Below are positions 47,656-56,057 of a stretch of 64,000 nucleotides of DNA, piece after piece. The notes below the pieces were generated by a model, which was not told the DNA's origin, did no database searches, and worked only from the letters and a program-made list of their open reading frames with translations. The first letter of the stretch is position 1. Each line of letters starts with the position of its first letter. The stretch comes from Achromobacter deleyi. GTDB taxonomy: Bacteria; Pseudomonadota; Gammaproteobacteria; Burkholderiales; Burkholderiaceae_B. A program made the position numbers and the translations under genes. The DNA lies in assembly GCF_902859705.1 (NCBI RefSeq), contig NZ_CADIJO010000020.1, forward strand, positions 37,756 to 101,755, written 5' to 3'.

Positions 47656-47702
47656 ACGACCATCCCCCGCCGGGTGGGACTGCTGCGCCTACCCGGCCTT
47701 TC

Positions 47703-47729
47703 AAAAGCTCCCTTGGGAGCTTTTTTTTT
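47703..47729 (+). terminator. Terminator after the MHS transporter
   Basis: Hairpin aaagctccc / gggagcttt with a 2-base loop and a run of nine T, about 50 bases after the stop. Confidence 0.92.
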
Positions 47730-47730
47730 C

Positions 47731-47763
47731 GCAGGCCTGTCGCGCGTAGCGCGAAAGGCCTGC
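47731..47763. repeat. Interrupted palindrome just after the transporter terminator
   Basis: gcaggcct / aggcctgc arms with an inner tcgcgc / gcgcga dyad, a compact cruciform-type structure of 33 bases. No second copy recognised in the window. Confidence 0.55.
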
Positions 47764-47821
47764 TGGATTCAGGACGCTGTCAGACCTTGACAATTAGACT
47801 GGCGCCTCAGATTACGGCCTT

Positions 47822-47973
47822 GCGCCTGATCGCCTGGCGATTGATCCCCCTGTCAGGCGGTTGCAGGGCTAGTGTTCTGACACCGATACCGCGTTCCCCG
47901 CGAGCCTTTTATGACGCGGTATTGTGTGCTCCCGTACCGGCCCGGCCTCTATTGAGCCGGGCCGCTTTTTTTT
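47822..47973 (+). ncRNA. Candidate intergenic small RNA
   Basis: The 300-base gap between the MHS gene and DUF3185 gene has its own transcription signals on the plus strand. TTGACA (47787-47792) is a perfect -35, with a weak -10 (gattac) at a 17-base spacing, so a start near 47822 is possible. An internal dyad ataccgcgt / acgcggtat (47886-47922) has a 19-base loop, and a terminator with eight T ends near 47973. There is no open reading frame of note. The predicted RNA is about 150 nt. It does not show the bulge layout of 6S RNA. Proposed from structure only. Confidence 0.45.
47938..47973 (+). terminator. Strong terminator of the candidate sRNA
   Basis: Nine-base perfect stem cggcccggc / gccgggccg around a 9-base loop followed by eight T. 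No plus-strand gene lies between it and the upstream terminator, so it must end an independent transcript. Confidence 0.9.
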
Positions 47974-48013
47974 CATGCGCCCGAATGCTTGTGCACTCAG
48001 ATGCGCGCGCATG

Positions 48014-48038
48014 AAAAAGCGGCCGATGAATCGGCCGC
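48014..48038 (-). terminator. Terminator after the DUF3185 gene (minus strand)
   Basis: Minus-strand hairpin gcggccga / tcggccgc with 4-base loop and TTTTT, about 25 bases past the stop codon. Confidence 0.88.
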
Positions 48039-48061
48039 CCGGGATGACGCGAAGGCGCGCT

Positions 48062-48271
48062 TTAGCGGCGCATGCCGACGCCGATGACCAGCACGCCCGC
48101 CACGATGGCCGCGATGCCGGCCCACATGGGGATCGGCACGGACTTCTCGGTTTCGGCCGTAGCCTTGACCGAACCCACCTGCAGCACGGTTTCCTCGGAC
48201 TTGTAGCTGAAGCCCTTGTAGGCCAAAGCGGCAATGCCCAGCACGATCAGGATAGCGCCGACGACTTTCAT
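48062..48271 (-). CDS. DUF3185 family small membrane protein
   Basis: A 69-residue protein from ATG 48271 (MKVVGAILIVLGIAALAYKG), preceded by a strong AGAGGAG site. It has two hydrophobic helices (3-21 and about 49-67) flanking a polar middle, ending VAGVLVIGVGMRR. The pattern fits DUF3185, of unknown function. Monocistronic with a terminator; an upstream in-frame ATG at 48325 is rejected. Confidence 0.8.
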   Translation of the reverse strand: MKVVGAILIVLGIAALAYKGFSYKSEETVLQVGSVKATAETEKSVPIPMWAGIAAIVAGVLVIGVGMRR

Positions 48272-48422
48272 GCTTTCTCTCCTCTTGCACACGGTTGCCG
48301 CGGACATTACCGCAAGGGCGGACATGTGTCAGTGACAGAACGTGTCGCCTCGCCCCATCGTATTGCACCGCTGCGGCAAAGCGGCCAGGGTCGTATAGAA
48401 TCTACCCTTTTGGCCGACGCTC

Positions 48423-49322
48423 ATGTGGTTCAAGAATCTCAAGATTTACCGCCTCTCCTCGCCGTGGACCCTGACCGGCGAGCAGCTTGAAGAAACGCTT
48501 GCGCGGCATGCCTACCAAGCCGGCAACAACCTCGAAATGCAAAGCCTGGGCTGGGTGCCCCCGCGCGAAAACGGGGGCCTGGCCCACGTCGTGGGCGGGC
48601 AGATCCTGCTCAACCTGCGCGCCGAAAAGAAACTGCTGCCCAGCACGGTCGTGAATCAGGTCGCCAAGGCCCGCGCCCAGGAAATCGAAGAGCAGCAAGG
48701 CTACAAGCCCGGCCGCAAGCAGATGAAGGAAATCAAGGAACGCGTCACCGACGAGCTCCTGCCGCGCGCCTTCAGCGTCTACCGCGACACCCGCGTCTGG
48801 ATCGACCCGCAGAACCACTGGCTGGTCATCGACGCCGCCGCCTCGGCCAAGGCCGACGAAGTCATCGGCCTGCTGGCCAAGTGCGTAGATCCGTTCCCGC
48901 TCGAAAACCTGTACGTCGCGCAGTCGCCCGCCTCGGCCATGACCGGCTGGCTGGCCGAAGACGAAGCGCCGTCCAACTTCAGCATCGACCAGGACACCGA
49001 ACTGCGCTCGTCCGGCGAAAGCGGCGCGGCCATCCGCTACGTCAAGCACTCGATCGACGCCGACGACGTGCGCCGCCACATCCAGTCGGGCAAGCAGTGC
49101 ACGCGCCTGGCCATGACCTGGGCCGACCGCATCTCGTTCGTGCTGACCGAAGGCCTGGACGTCAAGCGCGTTGCCCCCCTGGACGTGCTCAAGGAAGGCA
49201 ATGACAACATGGCCACCAACGACGACGAAAAGTTCGATTCCGACATGATGCTCATGACGGGCGAGCTGGCCAAGATGCTGGCCGAACTGGTCGAGGCCCT
49301 GGGCGGCGAAAAGAAGATCTAA
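48423..49322 (+). CDS. rdgC: Recombination-associated protein RdgC
   Basis: A 299-residue ring-forming DNA-binding protein that modulates RecA. It starts [20 protein letters not shown] and carries family landmarks: [29 protein letters not shown], and [15 protein letters not shown] variant [10 protein letters not shown] near the end. Length is standard. It ends at a strong terminator. Confidence 0.95.
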   Translation: MWFKNLKIYRLSSPWTLTGEQLEETLARHAYQAGNNLEMQSLGWVPPRENGGLAHVVGGQILLNLRAEKKLLPSTVVNQVAKARAQEIEEQQGYKPGRKQMKEIKERVTDELLPRAFSVYRDTRVWIDPQNHWLVIDAAASAKADEVIGLLAKCVDPFPLENLYVAQSPASAMTGWLAEDEAPSNFSIDQDTELRSSGESGAAIRYVKHSIDADDVRRHIQSGKQCTRLAMTWADRISFVLTEGLDVKRVAPLDVLKEGNDNMATNDDEKFDSDMMLMTGELAKMLAELVEALGGEKKI

Positions 49323-49352
49323 GGCGCCTGGCCGACCTGGCTTTGCCTTATC

Positions 49353-49380
49353 AGGCCGCCCCGTTCCGGGCGGCCTTTTT
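49353..49380 (+). terminator. Terminator after rdgC
   Basis: Stem aggccgccc / gggcggcct with 6-base loop and a T-run, 31 bases past the rdgC stop. Confidence 0.9.
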
Positions 49381-49448
49381 CATGCCGCAACGGCGGGAAA
49401 GCGCAGCGTCACGCGCGCCCGGCCAGACCGCGCCCAACCCGGCCAACC

Positions 49449-50870
49449 CTACGCCGCAACGCTGCGGTCGCGCCCGCCCTGCTTGGCCTGGTACAGCGCC
49501 TTGTCGGCGCGATCGATCAGATAGGCGTAATCAGGGTGGCCGTCAAACGTCGCCACGCCGATGCTGGCCGTGATGCGCAATGCGCCCGCCTCGGGAATGC
49601 TGAATGCATGCCGGCGGATTTCGGCGCCCAGCTTCTCGGCCACTGCCAGGGCGGCATCGCGCGCCGTATCCACCAGCACCACCAGGAATTCCTCGCCGCC
49701 GTAACGGAACACGAAGTCGCTGGACCGGCATGACTGGTGCACCACTTCGGCAAACTGGCGCAGCACCTGGTCGCCCCCGGAGTGCCCGTACTGGTCGTTG
49801 ATGGCCTTGAAATGGTCGATATCCAGCAGCAGCACCGAAAACGCCGAATGCTCGCGCGTGGCGATCAGGATCTCGCGGCCGATCACCGACGGCAGGAAAC
49901 GGCGGTTCAGCACATTGGTCAGCGGGTCGCTGCCGCTTTCGATTTCCGCCACCATGTCAAAGAGGCCATTGAGCAGGTGCTTGATGCGCGCCACCAGCTC
50001 CTGAAGCTCGCGCACCTGGTCGGGCAACGATGGCTGGCCCGCCTGCCCGCCTTGCAGCAGGCGCGGCAGCACCACGTCGTCCAGCCGCGATACGGCCTCG
50101 GTGATCTGGCCCAGCGCCGGCGCGCTTTCGAACAGCACGCCGCCCTTGTGCTGCAGCCACAAGCCGAATTCGGACGCCGCCAATCGCGGCAGGACCTGCT
50201 CCGGCGCACGGTAGTGCAGGCCGATCAGCACGGCCTGGCTCCATTCGAGCAGCGCCGCGCGCTGGCGCTCGCGTTCGGTCGAGATGTTCTGCCCCAGCGC
50301 GAACAGCCGGTAGGCCTCGTCGTTGCGCGCGCCGCGGTTGATGTCGCGCATGAAGGCGCGGCTCATCTGCTCGATCGCCAGGTCAAAGAGATTACAGACG
50401 TACTGGGTCGCGATCGACGCCGCCGTGCCATCCAGGTCGCTGGCGCGCAGGCGTTGCGCGATCTCGTTCTTCAGGATGCGCGCGCCGGCCATCACCAGGT
50501 GAATCGGAATGTGCACGCGCGCATGCACTTCGCCCACCTTTTTCTGTGTGGCCATCAGCGCGGCGATGTCACCCTGGTCGCGCACGCACAACAGGCCCTT
50601 GAGCCAGTGCTTCATGCCCTTGTGCAGGCGGCTGGAGACGATCTCGTGCGACAGGCGCGGGCCGGCTTCGGCGTCGGCCAGCAAGGTGGAATAGAAGGCG
50701 TCGACCAGGGCGTGGGCGCTGTCGGACACCACCGCGGCGACCTGGCCGCGGGTGTAGGCGTCCACCGACGAATAGACTGCCTGCCAGGCCTGCGCATTGG
50801 ACGCGCTGAGGTAGCAGGCCTGACCGGCAGGATCAGGGGACGACGGAACCGCGCGACTCATCGAAGACAT
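49449..50870 (-). CDS. Globin-coupled diguanylate cyclase (BpeGReg/DosC-like)
   Basis: A 473-residue haem-based oxygen sensor fused to a c-di-GMP synthase. The N-terminal globin (about 25-175) aligns by eye with E. coli DosC: distal Tyr60 (DAFYSTLL) and proximal His116 in KVGEVHARVHIP. A helical middle domain (about 185-300) follows. The C-terminal GGDEF domain has active site RYGGEEFLVV and the inhibitory RxxD site (RSSD) five residues before it, so product inhibition is expected. O2 binding probably regulates cyclase activity, as in Bordetella BpeGReg. Start 50870 has a weak ribosome site; ATG 50861 is an alternative. Confidence 0.93.
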   Translation of the reverse strand: MSSMSRAVPSSPDPAGQACYLSASNAQAWQAVYSSVDAYTRGQVAAVVSDSAHALVDAFYSTLLADAEAGPRLSHEIVSSRLHKGMKHWLKGLLCVRDQGDIAALMATQKKVGEVHARVHIPIHLVMAGARILKNEIAQRLRASDLDGTAASIATQYVCNLFDLAIEQMSRAFMRDINRGARNDEAYRLFALGQNISTERERQRAALLEWSQAVLIGLHYRAPEQVLPRLAASEFGLWLQHKGGVLFESAPALGQITEAVSRLDDVVLPRLLQGGQAGQPSLPDQVRELQELVARIKHLLNGLFDMVAEIESGSDPLTNVLNRRFLPSVIGREILIATREHSAFSVLLLDIDHFKAINDQYGHSGGDQVLRQFAEVVHQSCRSSDFVFRYGGEEFLVVLVDTARDAALAVAEKLGAEIRRHAFSIPEAGALRITASIGVATFDGHPDYAYLIDRADKALYQAKQGGRDRSVAA

Positions 50871-50989
50871 AAAACCATCCGACCGAAGACTCCATGGCGT
50901 GTCTCGGAGCGACACGCGACAGGAAAAACCAGCGCGGATTATGCTTGAAATCGCGGGCGCGCCGCCGCAGCGGCGTCGCCCCGTGCGGT

Positions 50990-52282
50990 TTATTCCAGGC
51001 CGTGGAAGACCGAATCGTCGGGACCGACGTGCGACGGGTGCTGCCACGTCACGTCGCGCAGCGAGTGCTGCACCAGCCCTTCCACGCCCAGCAGCACCGC
51101 GAAGATGGCCATGCGGATGGGAATGCCGTTGTCGGTCTGGCGGAAGATCGCCAGGCGCGGATCATGGTTCAGGTCCACGCTCAGGTCGTTGGCGCCCGGA
51201 CGGCTATCGCGCGGCAGCGGGTGCATGACGATGGTCTCGGGGCTGCAGTACGCGTCGATGATGGCGCGGTTGATCTGGAAATCGGGCGTGTAGCCTTCGT
51301 TCTCTTCGTTGGCGAAACGCTCTTTCTGCACGCGCGTCGCATAGATGACGTCGGCGCCGGCCAGGCCTTCGGCCAGCGTGGTCTTCTGCTCGATGATGTT
51401 GCCGTTGCGGCTGGCCTGTTCGATGATGTACGAGGGCATTTCCAGGCCCTTGGGCGACACCAGCGAGAACTTGACGTTCTTGTACAGGGCCATCAGCTTG
51501 ATCAGCGAGTGCACGGTGCGGCCGTACTTCAGGTCGCCGACCATGGCGATGTGCGCGCCGTCCAGCAGTTTGCCCAGGCGCGAGAACTCGGTCAGGATGG
51601 TGTACAGGTCCAGCAGGGCCTGGCTGGGGTGCTCGCCGGGGCCGTCACCGCCGTTGACCACCGGAATGTTGGTGGCGCGCGCGAATTCCGCGACCGAGCC
51701 CTGCTCGGGATGGCGGATCACCATGGCATCCACGTAGCCGCTCATGACGCGGCTGGTGTCGTAGATGGATTCGCCCTTGGCCATGGACGAGAACGTGAAG
51801 CCCGTGGTGTCGCACACCGAGCCGCCCAGGCGGCAGAATGCCGAGCCGAAGCTGACGCGGGTACGGGTGCTGGCCTCGAAGAACAGGTTGCCCAGCACGG
51901 CGCCTTCGAGCACGCGCGACACTTTCTGGCGGCGCGCGATGGGCTGCATCATGTCGGCCACGCGGAACAGGTCTTCGACCGATTCCCGGGTGAACTGGTC
52001 CACCGACAGCAACTGGTTCTTGCCTTCCACCGCGATCCGGTCACGCAGCGGGCCGTCTTGTACGCTTTGCGTATACTTTTCGAGCAACACGCCGTTTTGG
52101 ACGATTTCGCTGACGAAGCGCTGCACCACTTCCGGCATGGCCCGGAATTCCTGCGAGCCCTCAGGCAGCAGCCAGGTATCCAGGGCACGGCGCTTGACGC
52201 CGATCCGGGTCGCGAACACGTCGCGCGTGAGGTTCAGGCGTCGCATCGCGTCGCGCAGGAAAGCTTGCTGGGAAATGGTCAT
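50990..52282 (-). CDS. pyrB: Aspartate carbamoyltransferase with HTH-like N-terminal extension
   Basis: Carbamoyl-phosphate and aspartate condensation in pyrimidine synthesis. The catalytic part (about 85-415) has STRTR at 138-142, HPSQALLDLY, and VMHPLPRDS. At 430 residues it is about 110 longer than a typical PyrB. The surplus is mostly an N-terminal region that reads as a helix-turn-helix (NLTRDVFATRIGVKRRALDT, residues 17-36), plus a linker. No pyrI gene is adjacent. The fold of the extension is inferred. Confidence 0.9.
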   Translation of the reverse strand: MTISQQAFLRDAMRRLNLTRDVFATRIGVKRRALDTWLLPEGSQEFRAMPEVVQRFVSEIVQNGVLLEKYTQSVQDGPLRDRIAVEGKNQLLSVDQFTRESVEDLFRVADMMQPIARRQKVSRVLEGAVLGNLFFEASTRTRVSFGSAFCRLGGSVCDTTGFTFSSMAKGESIYDTSRVMSGYVDAMVIRHPEQGSVAEFARATNIPVVNGGDGPGEHPSQALLDLYTILTEFSRLGKLLDGAHIAMVGDLKYGRTVHSLIKLMALYKNVKFSLVSPKGLEMPSYIIEQASRNGNIIEQKTTLAEGLAGADVIYATRVQKERFANEENEGYTPDFQINRAIIDAYCSPETIVMHPLPRDSRPGANDLSVDLNHDPRLAIFRQTDNGIPIRMAIFAVLLGVEGLVQHSLRDVTWQHPSHVGPDDSVFHGLE

Positions 52283-52382
52283 GACAGGTCCCGGATAAAG
52301 GGTTTATATACGCACTGCGCATATTATTCCCAACGCAAGTGCAAGTCCAACACTTTTGCGCACACGGGTTTACCCGTTGTTT

Positions 52383-52796
52383 TTATCGGCGAGCGTAGGT
52401 GGTCATGTGGGGCGAGGCGTCCGCGGCGGCTTGCCCGGCCGCCAGCCAGCAGCCGGCGCAGAAAGCCAGGGCGCTGGCCACATAGCACAGCAGGGCCAGC
52501 GTCTGCGCCGGCAGGTGCCCGCGCGTCACACGGCCGTTGTAGCCCTGGCGCAACAGGCTGACCTGCGCCAGATACCCGAACATGGCCCCCAGGCAGGCCG
52601 TCAGCAGGCCGGCCAGCAGCAGGAACAGGGGTAACTGCAGATCGGGGGCGGCGATATCACCGCCCACCATGCCCAGCGAAAACGCCGCCAGGCCCAGCGC
52701 CGCGGCGCCGTTCAACCAGCCCAGGAACCGAAAGGCGCCCGCCAGCAGCGCGAACGGCATGCCGGCGGCGCGGATCTGCTGGGCGCGGGGGTCCAT
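52383..52796 (-). CDS. Hypothetical membrane protein
   Basis: A 137-residue protein with three or four predicted helices (about 15-45, 55-80, 95-120), flanked by polar ends. No family recognised. It starts three bases after the lipoprotein gene stop, so both are probably one operon. The ATG at residue 13 is an alternative start. Confidence 0.65.
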   Translation of the reverse strand: MDPRAQQIRAAGMPFALLAGAFRFLGWLNGAAALGLAAFSLGMVGGDIAAPDLQLPLFLLLAGLLTACLGAMFGYLAQVSLLRQGYNGRVTRGHLPAQTLALLCYVASALAFCAGCWLAAGQAAADASPHMTTYARR

Positions 52797-52799
52797 GGA

Positions 52800-53222
52800 T
52801 CAGCCCTTGCGGCAGACCGGCGTGGCGCTCTGGATCGAGGCGCGTGCGGCGGCGATTTCAGCGGCGTCCCAGCGGCCTTGGCCCAGGACCGTGACGGTGA
52901 CCTTGGACTTGGCAGGGCCGTCGGACTCGGCGGACACCAGCTCCAGCACCGTGGCGGGCTCGCCTACCTTGAAGACCTGCACCTCGTCGGGCGCGCCCTT
53001 TTCGCCGATGGTGTGGCGCCAGGCGTAGGCCACGTTGTAGGGGTGCTGCACATTGACGTGGCAGGTACGCACGTATTCGCCGGCGCGGCGGAAGGCCGCC
53101 TGGTAATTGGTGTCCACGCTGAAGGTTTCCTTGAGCACGGTATCGGACTCGTAGACGCCCTTGCTGGCGCATCCAGCCAGCACTGCCATCAACGTGACGC
53201 CCACCCATACAGACTTGCGCAT
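52800..53222 (-). CDS. Putative lipoprotein
   Basis: A 140-residue lipoprotein with signal MRKSVWVGVTLMAVLAGC (lipobox LAGC, Cys18). The mature part contains three further cysteine-poor segments (TNYQAAFRRAGEYVRTCHV, AYAWRHTIGEKG) and ends CRKG. No family recognised. Followed three bases later by the membrane protein gene. Confidence 0.75.
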   Translation of the reverse strand: MRKSVWVGVTLMAVLAGCASKGVYESDTVLKETFSVDTNYQAAFRRAGEYVRTCHVNVQHPYNVAYAWRHTIGEKGAPDEVQVFKVGEPATVLELVSAESDGPAKSKVTVTVLGQGRWDAAEIAAARASIQSATPVCRKG

Positions 53223-53273
53223 GATTCTTCCTGCCTTCAGATTCGGATTCCCGCGATTATGCCAGCGGCCGTA

Positions 53274-53317
53274 AAAAGGCCACGCCCGAAATGCCGGAAC
53301 ATTTCTGCGTGGCCTTT
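53274..53317 (-). terminator. Terminator after the second entericidin gene
   Basis: On the minus strand a 10-bp stem aaggccacgc / gcgtggcctt closing a loop with its own small hairpin, then a T-run. It lies about 35 bases past the entericidin stop. Confidence 0.85.
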
Positions 53318-53351
53318 GCGGCGCCGAGGGCGCGCGGACAACGTAACGCCA

Positions 53352-53483
53352 CTACTTGTTGGCGGCACCCTCGATTTTCTCGCCGCCGCGCTGGATGTCC
53401 TTGCCGGCGCCTGCAACGGTATTGCACCCCGCCGTCAGGGCGGCAATCGAAAGCATCATGACAAGAATGACTTTGTTCTTCAT
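53352..53483 (-). CDS. Entericidin A/B-type small lipoprotein (second)
   Basis: A 43-residue protein: signal MKNKVILVMMLSIAAL, lipobox TAGC (Cys20), then NTVAGAGKDIQRGGEKIEGA. It is the same length and design as the protein at 14721-14852, with shared NTVAG-GKD core. Too short for many gene callers. RBS GGAGATG is at good spacing before ATG 53483. Confidence 0.85.
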   Translation of the reverse strand: MKNKVILVMMLSIAALTAGCNTVAGAGKDIQRGGEKIEGAANK

Positions 53484-53655
53484 GGGCATCTCCTATCGAG
53501 GCGTGGAAACCGAAGCCAGCATACCGCAAAGACCGCCGTTTGCGCAGGGTGGCCGTCCCGCCCCCCGGGCCGCGGCCAAGGTGCGACCGATTGGTCACAT
53601 CGCCAGGCGCTGCGCGCTTGTCGCCTATTTGCCGGCAATGGATTAGGATTCGCAA

Positions 53656-54018
53656 ATGACCAAGAAACACCTATCGGAAAACAACAACGGCGGCTCGCCG
53701 CAGGCGTGGGGCTGGGAACAGCCGCAATGCCGCGGACAAGCCGCATTGGCGCTCTTCATCGACGATCTGCACCGTATCTTGCAGAACCATGCCGCGGGCC
53801 AGTTGGCCGACAGCAGCACGCTGGCCGACGCGCAGGAACAGGTCGATGACCTGCTGGCGCGCTACAACGGCATTGCCGCGGCGCCCGAGATTTTCCTGGG
53901 CCAATCGGTCCAGCTCAAGGAAGGCGTCGACCGCAATGGCGTTTCGCATACGGTACCCATTTTTTCGGCGCGCCTGAAACAATCGCTGGTCGCAATGCTA
54001 GGACAAGGACCCGGCTGA
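53656..54018 (+). CDS. Hypothetical protein
   Basis: A 120-residue soluble protein with no recognised domain. The middle is helical (AALALFIDDLHRILQNHAAG, AQEQVDDLLARYNGI) and the end is LKQSLVAMLGQGPG. It is likely real from codon use and position. It is followed 64 bases later by another small plus-strand gene. Confidence 0.6.
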   Translation: MTKKHLSENNNGGSPQAWGWEQPQCRGQAALALFIDDLHRILQNHAAGQLADSSTLADAQEQVDDLLARYNGIAAAPEIFLGQSVQLKEGVDRNGVSHTVPIFSARLKQSLVAMLGQGPG

Positions 54019-54082
54019 CCCCCCACCCGGCGCGTGCCGCCGGCGGTCAGCCAGAACAGCTCTAACGAGGGAGACCGCACAA

Positions 54083-54487
54083 ATGAATACAGACAATGTC
54101 GTAGAGTTCCTCCGCTTGCTGTCGCTGGACGTGTCGCTGGGCGCCGCCGCCCAGCACGCCGCTGGCCAGGCGGATGCACCTCTGGCGTTGGCACGCCTGG
54201 CCACCGCGCACGGCTTGCCTTGCAGCGCTTCTGACTGGTCTGTATTCGCCCGCGGCTGTCTGGATGCCTCGGAAGCGGCCGAGGCCGAAATGCCGTCGGG
54301 CGAGGCCAAGATCTGGCAACTGGTGCAGGACCCCGGCCAGGATGCCAGCATGCCCGCCAGCGCCATCACCCGAGTCATCGGCATCGTCGCGCAACCCGAC
54401 GGGGGCCTCGTGGTGGGCCATGTCGTCAATGACCTGGCGCCGCCGCGTCCGGGCCAGAGCGCCCAGCCCTATCCTCACGGCTCCTGA
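54083..54487 (+). CDS. Hypothetical protein with Nif11-like N-terminus
   Basis: A 134-residue protein. Residues 1-53 have the spacing of a Nif11 leader-type domain (NVVEFLRLLSLDVSLGAAAQ, then ALARLATAHGLPCSASDW). Nif11 domains act as leaders for some ribosomally made peptides or as stand-alone regulators. Here no modification enzyme is next door and the C-terminal half (residues 70-134) lacks a classical GG cleavage site before a Cys/Ser/Thr-rich core. The domain call is weak. RBS GAGGGAG precedes the ATG. Confidence 0.55.
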   Translation: MNTDNVVEFLRLLSLDVSLGAAAQHAAGQADAPLALARLATAHGLPCSASDWSVFARGCLDASEAAEAEMPSGEAKIWQLVQDPGQDASMPASAITRVIGIVAQPDGGLVVGHVVNDLAPPRPGQSAQPYPHGS

Positions 54488-54526
54488 GGCCACCCTGCCA
54501 CTGCCGCCGGGCCCGGTGGCCCGGCC

Positions 54527-55783
54527 TTACGCGTTGGCGCCTGCCAGGAAGTCCGCCACGCCTCGCGCCGCGACGCGGCCGCTGGCCATGCACGCGGTGA
54601 GCAGATAGCCGCCCGTCGGCGCTTCCCAGTCCAGCATTTCACCTGCGCAGAAAACACCTGGCAAAGCCTGCAGCATCAAGCCGGGCGTCAGCGCCTCGAA
54701 GCGCACGCCGCCGGCCGTGCTGATGGCTTCATCCATGGGGCGCGCCCGCAACAGCGTCACCGGCAACGCCTTGATCAACCCGCCCAGACGCTGCGCATCG
54801 CGAAAATCGTCGGCCCCCGCGCATTCGCGCAGCAAACCCGCCTTCACCCCCGTCAGCCCCAACCGGCTCTGCAAGTGGCTGGACATGGACCGCGCGCCGC
54901 GCGGATGCGTCACCGCGGCCATGACCTTTTCGGCCGTCCAGTCCGGCGCCAGGTCCAACAACGCCACGGCGTGGCCCGCCGTGGCGATCTGGTCGCGCAG
55001 CGGCGCCGACAAGGCATAGACCAGGCTGCCTTCGATGCCGTTTTCCGTCACCACGAATTCGCCCTGGCGCGCACGCCCCGGACCAGCCGCGCCGACCGCA
55101 CGCATGGCCACGGACTTCACCGGCTGACCCGCATGACGCTGCCGGAAATGCTCGGACCAGGCCACGTCGAAACCGCAATTGGCGGGGCGCAGCGGCGCCA
55201 CCCCGACGCCGTGCGCGGCCAGTCCTGGCAGCCAGGCGCCGTCGGAACCCAGCTTGGCCCAGCTGCCGCCGCCCAGCGCCAGCACCACGGCATCGGCCGT
55301 CTGGCTGCGCGGGCCTTCCGGCGTATCGAAGCGCAGATCAGCCGCCGTGGGCGCAGCCGTGGCGGGCCAACCCAGCCAGCGATGACGCATGTGAAAACGC
55401 ACACCACTGGCGCGCAGCCGCGCCAGCCAGGCCCGCAGCAAGGGGGCGGCCTTCATTTCGGACGGAAACACGCGGCCGGACGAACCGACAAAGGTCTCGA
55501 TTCCCAGTTGCCGCGCCCATTCGCGCAGGCCGCCGGCATCCAGCACACGCAACCAGGGCTCGATGTGCTCGGTCCGCTCGCCATAGCGGGCCAGGAACGG
55601 CGCCGCAGCCTCGCTGTGCGTCAGGTTCAGGCCGCCGCGGCCAGCCATCAGGAACTTGCGGCCCACCGACGGCATGGCGTCATAGACATCGACCGCCAAC
55701 CCCTGCGCGGCCAGGCCTTCGGCCGCCATCAAGCCCGCAGGACCGCCGCCGATGACGGCGACGCGCTTGAGGGACGAGTTCAT
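54527..55783 (-). CDS. FAD-dependent oxidoreductase, HI0933/YhiN-type flavoprotein
   Basis: A 418-residue flavoprotein (TIGR03862-like group). N-terminal dinucleotide loop VIGGGPAGLMAAEGLA, FLMAGRGGLNLTHSEA (family signature), and the C-terminal FAD contact GEMLDWEAPTGGYLLTAC. Physiological substrate unknown for most members. It converges on the small plus-strand genes. Confidence 0.85.
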   Translation of the reverse strand: MNSSLKRVAVIGGGPAGLMAAEGLAAQGLAVDVYDAMPSVGRKFLMAGRGGLNLTHSEAAAPFLARYGERTEHIEPWLRVLDAGGLREWARQLGIETFVGSSGRVFPSEMKAAPLLRAWLARLRASGVRFHMRHRWLGWPATAAPTAADLRFDTPEGPRSQTADAVVLALGGGSWAKLGSDGAWLPGLAAHGVGVAPLRPANCGFDVAWSEHFRQRHAGQPVKSVAMRAVGAAGPGRARQGEFVVTENGIEGSLVYALSAPLRDQIATAGHAVALLDLAPDWTAEKVMAAVTHPRGARSMSSHLQSRLGLTGVKAGLLRECAGADDFRDAQRLGGLIKALPVTLLRARPMDEAISTAGGVRFEALTPGLMLQALPGVFCAGEMLDWEAPTGGYLLTACMASGRVAARGVADFLAGANA

Positions 55784-55929
55784 GGCGTCGACGCCTTGGC
55801 GCAGTCAAACAACGGATGCGGGTGCAGGTACATGAAGAAGCGATTCGGAAGGACCAGGGCGGCAGGTGCCGCCGGGGCAGCGATTGTCGCATGCGGGCCT
55901 GGCGCGATGCCGCACGCCCCATATGGGAC

Positions 55930-55953
55930 AAAAAAATGCCCCGAATGGGGCAT
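55930..55953 (-). terminator. Terminator (minus strand)
   Basis: Stem atgcccc / ggggcat with a T-run on the minus strand, about 105 bases past the stop of the gene at 56058-56402; the T-run orientation favours the minus strand. Confidence 0.8.
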
Positions 55954-56012
55954 TTATTCATCGTTGGCCACAAGCCTTTGATATGACAGGGATATTACGA
56001 CATGCACAGTGG

Positions 56013-56050
56013 CTATCCCAAGGCTTGTCCACAATCGCTGTGGGTAACTT
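56013..56050. repeat. DnaA-box-like paired element, copy 1
   Basis: ctatcccaaggcttgtccac plus five bases plus tgtgggtaactt. The dyad TTGTCCACA - N5 - TGTGGGTAA resembles two head-to-head DnaA boxes (TTATCCACA), each with one deviation. A second copy with the same spacing is at 59750-59787. Confidence 0.75.
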
Positions 56051-56057
56051 GCGCCCG

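Noticed and set aside
47787..47973. 6S RNA gene
   Set aside because: No closing stem or central bulge with the right spacing; usual neighbour (ygfA-type gene) is missing. Left as an unnamed sRNA candidate.
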